From: Cyclina sinensis
Taxonomy: Eukaryota; Mollusca; Bivalvia; Venerida; Veneridae
Assembly: GCA_012932295.1 (NCBI GenBank)
Contig: JAAONU010000019.1
Coordinates: forward strand, 33,147,913-33,211,912
DNA length: 64,000 nucleotides
Direction: 5' to 3'
In this document: piece by piece, positions 55,376 to 64,000 of the stretch
How positions within the stretch are numbered: position 1 is the first letter of the stretch
Layout of the letters: every line of letters starts with the position of its first letter
Notes under the pieces: generated by a model
Seen by the model: the letters and a program-made list of their open reading frames with translations, nothing else
The model's database searches: none
What the model was told of the DNA's origin: nothing
Program-made: the position numbers and the translations under genes

Positions 55376-57094
55376 ACAAGAGGGCCATGATGGCCCTGTA
55401 TCACTCACCTGAGTAAGACTGCTTTTAACAAAGTTGCTATGGACCTGGTTAATTGACCCCAAATGACCCATATTCGAACTTGACCTAGAAATTATTGAAA
55501 CAATCTCTTTGACAAATTTCCAGGATATTTGGACTGAAAAAGTAGCATCTAGAGTGTTAACAAGGTTTTTCGATATTTAGGCTCTGTGACCTAGTTTTTG
55601 ACCCCAGATAACCCATATCCAAACGTGAGCTACAAATCATCAAAACAACCTATCAGACAAATTTCCAGGACATTTGGACTTAAAATGTAGCCTCTAGAGT
55701 GTTTACAAAGTTTTTCCATATTTGGGCTCTGTGACCAAGTTTTTGACCCAAGATGACCCATACTCCAACTTGAGCTAGAAATCATCAAAAAAACCTGTCT
55801 GACAAATTTCCAGGATATTTGGACTGAAAATGTAACCTCTGGAGTGTTAAAAAAGTTTTTTACATATTTGTACCATGTGACCTAGTTTTTGATCCAAGAT
55901 GACCCATATACAAATTTGAGCTAGAAATCATTGAAACAACCTTTCTGACAAATTTCAAGGACATTTGGACTAAAAATGTAACCTCTAGAGCTTTTACAAG
56001 GTTTTTCTACTTTCGGGCTCTGTGACCTAGTTTTTGACCCCAGAGAACCTATATTCAAAACTGAGCTAGAAATCATCCATAGAATCTTTCTGACAAATTT
56101 CCAGGTTATTTGGACTGAAAATGCTACCTTTAGAATATTAATAAGGTTTTTCCATATTTGGACTCTGTGACCTAGTTTGTTTCCCCAGATGACCCATACT
56201 AGAACTTGATCTAGAAATCCTCAAGGCAATTTTTCTGACAAATTTCCAGATTATTTGGGCTGAAAATGTAACCTCTAGAGTGTTAACAAGATTTTTTATT
56301 TTTGGGCTTTGTGACCTAGTTTTTGAACCCAGATGACCCATATTGGAACCTGAGCTAGAAATCATAGAAGCAACCTTTCTGACAAATTTCCAGATTATTT
56401 GGGCTGAAAATGTAATCTCTAGAGTGTTAACAAGATGTTTTTATTTTTAGGCTCTGTGACCTAGTTTTTGAACCAAGATGACCCATATTTGAACTTGAGC
56501 TAGAAATCACAGAAGAAGCAACCTGCCTGACAGATTTCCAGATTATTTGGTCTAAAAATGTTACCTCTAGAGTGTTAACAAGGTTTTTCAATATTTTGGC
56601 TCTCTGACCTAGTTTTTGACCCCAGATGACTTATATTTGAACTTGACCTAGAAATCATCAAAGCAACCTTTCTGACAAATTTCAAGATTATTTGGGCTGA
56701 AAATGTAACCTCTAGAGTGTTAACAAGATTTTTCTATTTTTGGGCTCCGTGACCTAGTTTTTGAACCCAGATGACCCATATTTGAACTTGAGCTAGAAAT
56801 CATCATTAGAACATTTCTGACAAATTTCCAGGATATTTGGACTGAAAAAGTAGCCTCTAGAGTGTTCACAAGGTTTTTCTATATTTGGGCTCTGTGACCT
56901 AGTTTTCCAACCCTGATAACCCATGTTCGAACTCGTCCGAGATATTAATGAGACAAACATCCTGATCAAGTTTCATGACAGTTGAGGCAAAAATGTGACC
57001 ACTAGAGTGTTAACAAACCAATTGTTAACGGATGGATGACAAACAAAAGGTGATCAGAAAAGTTCACTCTGTCACTTTGTGACAGGTGAGCTAA
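55376..57094 (+). mobile_element. Family A element, complete, type 1 core
   Basis: ACAAGAGGGCCATGATGGCC with CACTCACCTGAG begins the copy. About eleven 135-bp units follow. The last unit has the diverged form CCAACCCTGATAACCCATGT. The right end is GTCACTTTGTGACAGGTGAG then CTAA. Confidence 0.87.
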
Positions 57095-57866
57095 AAACAT
57101 CTTACCCAAGGGCAGAGCCAAAAATGACCCTAGGGGCAAAGCTTGAACGATCTTGATAGAGGTCTACTAGTCAATGTTTTAACCAAAATTTTAGACTCTT
57201 GGCCATATGGTTCCAAACATGAAGAATTTTTAAGATTTTCCTTTATCTTTCTAGGTAGAACATGTGATCCCTCAGGCTGGGTCAGTACTGACTCTAGTGA
57301 TGTAATTTCTTGTAAGTCTGCTTAGATCATGCTACACACCAAATTTTAAAGGTCACAGCCTAGCAGTTTCTGACAAAGATTTTTAAGGAGTTTGCCTATA
57401 AATCAATGTAAACATTTGACCTTGGGCTGTGGGCAAAAATGACCACAGGAGAAAACTTTGAACAAGATATAAGTCATTGTAAAACCCCAGAGACAAAGTA
57501 TGAACAATCTTGGTAGAGGTTTACTACACAATGCTTTATGCATAATTTCTTAAGTCTTGACATTCTGGTTGAAGAGGAATTTTAAAAGATTTTCCTCTTT
57601 TCTACATAATACATGTGAACCCTTAGGCAGGATGAACAATGATCCAAGGTATATAATTCGAACCAACTTGGTGGAGGTCCACTAGAAAATACTACACACT
57701 AAATTTTGGTGTATTTTTGCTTTTCATTCTTACTGCCATACCATGCAGAGTTCTGCATGTGTTGGAATTCTTTGAACAACTTCAAAAGAGCTTCATGCAA
57801 AGAACAGCCCTGCCAAGCTGTTTCAATTAGTTGAATAAGTCGTTTACATGAGTTGTTGCTTAAAGT
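57095..57866 (+). repeat. Degenerate type 2 units
   Basis: Four to five diverged units (TAGAGGTCTACTAGTCAATG, GGTAGAGGTTTACTACACAA, GGTGGAGGTCCACTAG) are present. No right terminus is left. Confidence 0.65.
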
Positions 57867-59753
57867 AACAAGAGGGCCATGATGGCCCTGTATCGTTCAC
57901 CTGAGTATGACTGCTTTAAACAAAGTTGCTATGGACCTGGTTCATTGACCCCAGATGACCCATATTCCAATCTGACCTAGAAATTATTGAAACAATCTCT
58001 CTGACAAATTTCAAGGTTATTTGTACCCAAAATGTTACTTCTAGAGTATTAACAAGGTTTTTCCATATTTGGGCTCCGCAACCTAGTTTTTTCAACCTAG
58101 ATGTCCCATATTTGAACTTAAGCTAGTAATTAATGAAACAATCTCTCAGACAAATTTCCAGATATTTGGACTGAAAAAGTAGCCTCTAGAGTGTTAACAA
58201 GATTTTTCTATTTTTGGGCTCCGCAACCTAGTTTTTGAACCCAGATAACCTATATCCAAACCTGAGCGACAAATCATCAAAAAAAACCTTTCTGACAAAT
58301 TTCCAGGACATTTGGACTGAAAATATAGCCTCTAAAATGTTAACAAGGTTTTTCCATATTTGGGCTTTCTGACCTAGTTTTTTTATCCCAGAGGACCCAT
58401 ATTTTAACTTGACCTAGAAATCCTCAAGGCAACCTTTCTGACAAATTTCCAGATTATTTGAGTTGAAAATGTAACCTCTAGAGTGTTAACAAGATTTTTC
58501 TATTTTTGGGCTTCGCAACCTAGTTTTTGAACCGAGATGACCCATATTCGAACTTCAGCTAGAATTCATAGAAGCAACATTTCTGACAAATTTCCAGATT
58601 ATTTGGGCTAAAAATGTTACCTCTAGAGTGTTTACAAGGATTTTCAATATTTGGGCTCTGTGACCTAGTTTTTGACCCAAGATGACCCATATTCGAACCT
58701 GACGTAGAAATCATCAAAGCAACCTTTCTGACAAATTTCTAGATTATTTGGACTGAAAATGTAACCTCTAGAGTGTTAACAAGATTTTTCTATTTTTGGA
58801 CTCCGCGACCTAGTTTCTGAACCCAGATGACCCATATTCGAACTTGAGCTAGAAATCATACAAGCAACCTTTTTGACAATTTTCCTGATTATTTGGGCTT
58901 AAAATGTTATCCTCTAGAAGTGTTAACAAGGATTTTCAATATTTGGGCTCTGTGACCTAGTTTTTGACCCCAGATGACCCATATTCGAACTTGACCTAGA
59001 AATCGTCAAAGCAACCTTTCTGACAAATTTCCAGATTATTTGGACTGAAAATGTAACCTCCAGAGTGTTAACAAGATATTTCTATTTTTGGGCTCCGAGA
59101 CCTAGTTTTTGAACCCGGATGACCCATATTGGAACCTGAGCTAGAAATCATACAAGCAACCTTTCTGACAAATTTCCAGATTATTTGGACTAAAAATGTT
59201 ACCTCTAGAATGTTAACAAGGATTTTCAATATTTGGGCTCTGTGACCTAGTTTTTGACCCCAGATGACCCATATTCGAACTTGACCTAGAAATTGTCAAA
59301 GCAACCTTTCTGACAAATTTCCAGGATATTTGGACTGAAAAAGTAGCCTCTAGAGTGTTAACAAGATTTTTCTATTTTTGGGGCTCCGCGACCTAGTTTT
59401 TGAACCCAGATGACCCATATTCGAACTTGAGCTAGAAATCATTGATAGAACCTCTCTGACAAATTTCCAAGATTTTTGGACTGAAAACGTAGCCTCTAGA
59501 GTGTTAACAAGGTTTTTCTATATTTGGGCTCTGTGACCTAGTTTTCCAACCCTGATAACCCATGTTCGAACTCGTCCGAGATATTAATGAGACAAACATC
59601 CTGACCAAGTTTCATGACAATTGAGGCAAAAATGTGACCACTAGAGTGTTAACAAACTAATTGTGGACGGACGGACTGACGGACGGACGGCCGGACGATG
59701 GACAAAAGGTGATCAGAAAAGTTCACTCTGTCACTACGTGACAGGTGAGCTAA
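57867..59753 (+). mobile_element. Family A element, complete, type 1 core
   Basis: The left end is AACAAGAGGGCCATGATGGC with CGTTCACCTGAG. About twelve 135-bp units follow, alternating between TTTTTGGGCTCCGCGACCTA and ATATTTGGGCTCTGTGACCT subtypes (a roughly 270-bp higher-order rhythm). The microsatellite is GGACGGACGGACTGACGGAC. The right end is GTCACTACGTGACAGGTGAG then CTAA. Confidence 0.87.
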
Positions 59754-60050
59754 AAACTAACAATGCTCTACAGACACAAGGTGATCACAAAAGTTGTGCT
59801 CAGGCAGGCACACAACTTCTAATTTATCTAACAATCTGGTATAAATGCATCCTAGTAAACTATTCCTGAAAATGTTCTCCTTGTTTATATGACTATACAA
59901 CAATGTTCTTTTGCATTTATATTGAAGTGCAACATCTTGAATTATATCTGAAAACACGGGCAATCAATGATCACATGTATCATCTGATGAAAGCAAATTA
60001 AACAGCAGTATTGAGAGGTGATTGGACAGTTTGTATGTTAAAACGCTGTA
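59754..60050. other. Mostly unique sequence with a family H left-end relic
   Basis: GGGCAATCAATGATCACATG at 59957 resembles the family H left end. Nothing else was recognised. Confidence 0.5.
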
Positions 60051-62335
60051 GACGTCCATGCAAGGAACCTATATACTGAATATCAAAGATATTGGTCTAT
60101 AAATGAAGGCTCTATGAGGTACAGTAGATAAATCTATTTTTAGCCTCCGTGACCTTTAACCTAATCTAATAATTTCAAAAAGTTTGATAAAGCTTGCTTC
60201 ATGCCAAATTTTAAAATTCTAGGCCTTGTAGTTTCAGACAAGAAGATTTTTAAAGATTTTCTTCTATACTGCTATTTAAAACATGTGACCCCTCTGGCCA
60301 ATAGTGACCCCAGGGACATTTTCAAATAAACTAGGTAGAGGTCCACTAGACAATGCTGCATACCAAATATCTAAGCTATAGGCATTGAGGTTTCCAGTAA
60401 GAAGATTTTTAAAGATTGCCTTTTTTACATATTAAGGGCCCCCGGGGAGGGACCAATTTTGACCCCCTGGCCAACATATAAACAATAGTGGTAAAGGTTC
60501 TCAACACAATACTCCACACCAAATATCTAAGGTCTAGTCCTATAAGTTTCACCTGAGTACTTTGGTTGTAGGTTTGCTGTTAAGCAGTATTTCATTTTTT
60601 AATTGAAAATATGCAAGTGCCTACAAACCAAATATGTAAAGTATCAGTCAACAAATAAAGGCTCTATGACAGAAAGTAGAAATATCTATTATAAGCTATG
60701 GTGACCTTAACCATGACCTAGTGACCTCAAACCCTACCCATGGGTAGACATCCATGCAAGGAACCTATATACTGAATATCAAAGATATTGGTCTATAAAT
60801 GAAGGCTCTATGAGGTACAGTAGATAAATCTATTTTTAGCCTCCATGACCTTTAACCTAATCTAATAATTTTAAAAAGCTTGATAAAGCTTGCTTCATGC
60901 CAAATTTTAAAATTCTAGGCCTTGTGGTTTCAGACAAGAAGATTTTTAAAGATTTTCTTCTATACTGCTATTTAAAACTTGTGACCCCTCGGGCGGGGCC
61001 AATAGTGACCCCAGGGACATTTTTCAAAGAAACTAGGTAGAGGTCCACTAGACAATGCTGCATACCAAATATCTAAGCTGTAGGCATTGAGGTTTCCAGT
61101 AAGAAGATTTTTAAAGATTGCCTTTTTTATATATTAGGGGCCCCGGGGAGGGGCCAATTTTGACCCCGGGGCCAACATATAAACAATATTGGTAAAGGTT
61201 CTCAACACAATACTCCACACCATATATCTAAGGTTTAGTCCTGTTAGTTTCGGAGAAAAATGATTTTTTAATGTTTTTCCTATATAACTATATGTAAACC
61301 AAGAGAACCCTGGGGCGTGGCCAATTTTGACCCAGGGGAAATAATATGAACAAACTTGATAGACATCTACTAGACAATGCTGCATACCAAATATCTAAGC
61401 TGTAGGCATTGAGGTTTCCAGTAAGAAGATTCATACAGATTGCCTTTTTTAAATATTAAGGGCCCCCGGGGCGGGGCCAATTTTGACCCCAGGGGCCAAC
61501 ATATAAACAATACTGGTAAAGGTTCTCAACACAATACTCCACACCAAATATCTAAGGTCTAGTCCCTTAGTTTTGGAGAAAAAATGATTTTTCATGTTTT
61601 TCCTATATTACTATATGTAAATCAATAGAACCCTAGGGCATGGCCAATTTTGACCCAGGGGACATAATTTGAACAAACTTGATAGAGGTCAACTAGACAA
61701 TGCTGCACACCAAATATCTAAACTCTACACCTTGCGGTTTCAGACAAGAAGATTTTTTAAAGTTTTTCCTATATAACTCTATGTAAAACAAGTGACCCCT
61801 GGGGCTGGGCCATTTTTGACCCAGGAGCCATCATTTGAACAAACTTGGTTGAGGTCCACTGGACAATGCTGCACACCAAATATCTAAACTCTAGGCCTTG
61901 TTGTTTCAGACAAGAAGATTTTTAAAGTTTTTCCTATATAATTTTATGTAAAACTAGTGACCCCTGGGGCAGGGCCATTTTTGACCCAGGGATCATGATT
62001 TGAACAACTTGGTAAAGGTCCACCTGATGATGCTTCATACCAAATATCTAAGCTCCAGGCCTTTTAGTTCTGGAGAAGAAGATTTTTAAAGTTATAACTT
62101 TGAAAATCTATTTTTAGCTCCTGTGGCCTAGAAATGCAATGGACCTGAACCATTTGAACAATTCTGGTAAAGCTTCATGCAAGTAACATTCCTGCCAAGT
62201 TTCAGCAAGATTGGCCCAGCAGTTCAGGAGAAAAAGTTGTTTGAAGAAAAAGTTGACAACGCACGCACGGACGGACGACGGACATCAGGCAATCACAAAA
62301 GCTCACCTTGAGCACTTTGTGCTCAGGTGAGCTAA
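60051..62335 (+). mobile_element. Family A element, rearranged; duplicate of 35096-36748
   Basis: Part of a left arm (60051-60545) is joined at TTTCACCTGAGTACTTTGGT to a second left arm, which then follows 35128-36748 almost base for base. It has about one extra 167-bp-type unit. The right end is GAGCACTTTGTGCTCAGGTG, AGCTAA. Confidence 0.82.
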
Positions 62336-62677
62336 AAAGTAATGATTATCTTATTTGATTATTTAGATTATAACTGAATAAAACGGGCATATCAAATCAA
62401 GATAGTTTCCCCGTATTCTCGGAACGGGAGTCAGTATACTGCTCAAATAAGGGTTTCTGTATATTTACTAATAAGAGAAACTTGAAATACTATTCAGTAT
62501 ATTCCTGAAATACGGGAGTGTGCTTGCAAGTTCGTATATTACTCGAATACAGCATTCCGTATATTTGAAAATACGAAAATAATATCGGTCATAGTTACAC
62601 AGTTATATAGAGTCATAATGACTAGTTGAAACTAAGGATCTTTATTTAGCAAAATGTTTTCTTTTTGTAATAATGTT

Positions 62678-62732
<55 letters not shown>

Positions 62733-64000
62733 TCTGTCAAAACTAAAAACTAAATTCCACTCTTGATTTTATGCCGGATATAGATATATAGATCATAATC
62801 CAATGCAGGCGTCTCAAACCTGAAAACGAAATTAAAATGAAACCGACTTAACTTTAATTTATCTGCCCGTGTCTATTTACTAATTTCTTTCTCCAAGTTG
62901 ATCAGTGATGTGCTTTATTGTCTTAACCAAATTGCAGTATTGGATTATTAAAGCCGGATATGGATCATAGTTCACAGCAGGGTTTTCAAGTTTTTTACTA
63001 AATTTAATCAAACCGTGTCTCTTGTTAAAATTTTCTTTGCTGGCTGATCTAATATTGCGTAACAGTGATGTACTTTATTGTCTTAAAACAATATTGCGAT
63101 TTAAAGGGATTTTTCTATGGTGATACTATTTACACTCAAAATCTGCTCTTCCGACTTAGGTCTGCTTGTGCTTCTGTTTTTTAGAAGAAAAATTAAACCA
63201 TAATGACTTTTAAAAATTAAAAAAAAAAGGAGAAGGTGCAATTATTCTTAAAAAGACCTTCTGTTGAAATAATAAGTTTCCCTTAGCTTTGATTACATTG
63301 AACATGTAGATCTAAACTGTCATGTTTTTGGTTAGACATCTTTTTTTTTCAATGATGATGAAACATGATTACTTTTAAACAGCAAAGAAATTTAAGCCAG
63401 TAATACAACATTTAAAATTTTGCTTCAGAAAGTTTAACAGCTTCATAACATTAAACTAGCTTAAACAGTTTGCTGTATGTTATAATAATAAACAAAAAGT
63501 TTGTTTGTTATGAGATACATGTATCAATTATCAGTTAAGATATAGAACAAATAATCAATTTACAGTTACAATTTACTTAGCCGAATCATAGATAACATCT
63601 CAATCTGATGAACTGTTAAATTAAGCTCTTGTGATATTCACCGGTAGATTAATTCTTTTTAATTTTATTAAAATTTCACGAAAACCTGCTTTTAGTACAA
63701 GTCATGTTTCTATCTTAAAAAGAAATCTGAAGAAAATGGTAAGTTACATGGGTGTCATAATCATTTTGTTTTCCGTAGTACAAGAAATATCATCAACAAT
63801 AATATTAAAAATAAGAAAAAAGAAAGCAAACATATTATTTGTAAGATCAATATCTTATAGTTATTGGTTTCCGGTCAAGAAAGTCGTGCTTCTTGTGTGC
63901 AGTGAAAATTCAAATTTCTTCGAAAATTGCAAGTTAACTGTAAAATGGATAAAACTGGTGTATCGGTTAAAACGGTACGGAAGGGGATTAGTTTCGGTAG
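62336..64000. repeat. Segmental duplicate, copy 2
   Basis: 62336-62732 matches 36749-37132, including the CCGTATA motifs and a poly-T/poly-G tract (62688-62732). 62735-64000 matches 40164-41390. The 3.03-kb unit between 37133 and 40163 is absent, so this copy shows the state without that insertion. The window ends inside it. Confidence 0.85.

Noticed and set aside
1..64000. CRISPR-like regularly spaced repeats
   Set aside because: Units are 100-340 bp, contiguous and diverged, with hairpin-ended element borders. There are no short direct repeats with unique spacers and no cas genes.

Overview
This is a eukaryotic, intron-rich and extremely repeat-rich stretch that looks like a bivalve mollusc genome, probably a heterodont clam. 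That placement is an inference from the interspersed elements with about 100-340 bp tandem cores, ACGG-type microsatellites and hairpin ends, which resemble the 'pearl' elements of bivalves and the DINE-1/HINE elements of flies. There is no bacterial, plasmid or CRISPR content.

The host gene in the window is on the minus strand. Four short exons with good splice sites and compatible phases (55058-55135, 49815-49885, 31948-32022, 11915-11993) encode the N-terminal part of signal peptide peptidase-like 3 (SPPL3), a Golgi GxGD intramembrane aspartyl protease. The introns are about 5.2, 17.8 and 20 kb. One small conserved exon, expected between the second and third of these, was not found. Exons carrying the start codon and both catalytic aspartates lie outside the window.

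Nearly everything else is transposon-derived. The bulk is non-autonomous elements that share one architecture: a left end with a small hairpin, an array of 100-340 bp tandem units, a GGACGGACGG-like microsatellite, then a right hairpin whose stem is complementary to part of the left end. At least eight families use different, covarying end stems. Paralogous copies give 'empty sites' without target duplication, and the ends match Helentron-associated elements read on the opposite strand. All recognisable copies point the same way, are nested in one another, and sometimes swap core units.

Cut-and-paste elements are inserted into these. They are an apparently intact 2.45-kb Tigger/pogo element with a full transposase (8752-11201), a broken HARBI1-like Harbinger gene whose intron holds a MITE (15332-17756), a hAT with an 8-bp target duplication (13568-15129), a hAT-like MITE with a 6-bp duplication (30910-31477) and two TA-flanked MITEs (20812-21660, 23425-24313). 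There is also an endonuclease relic (32334-32637).

The right half holds a segmental duplication (about 35.1-41.4 kb versus 60.5-64.0 kb). One copy carries an extra 3-kb unit bounded by 466-bp direct repeats that look identical.
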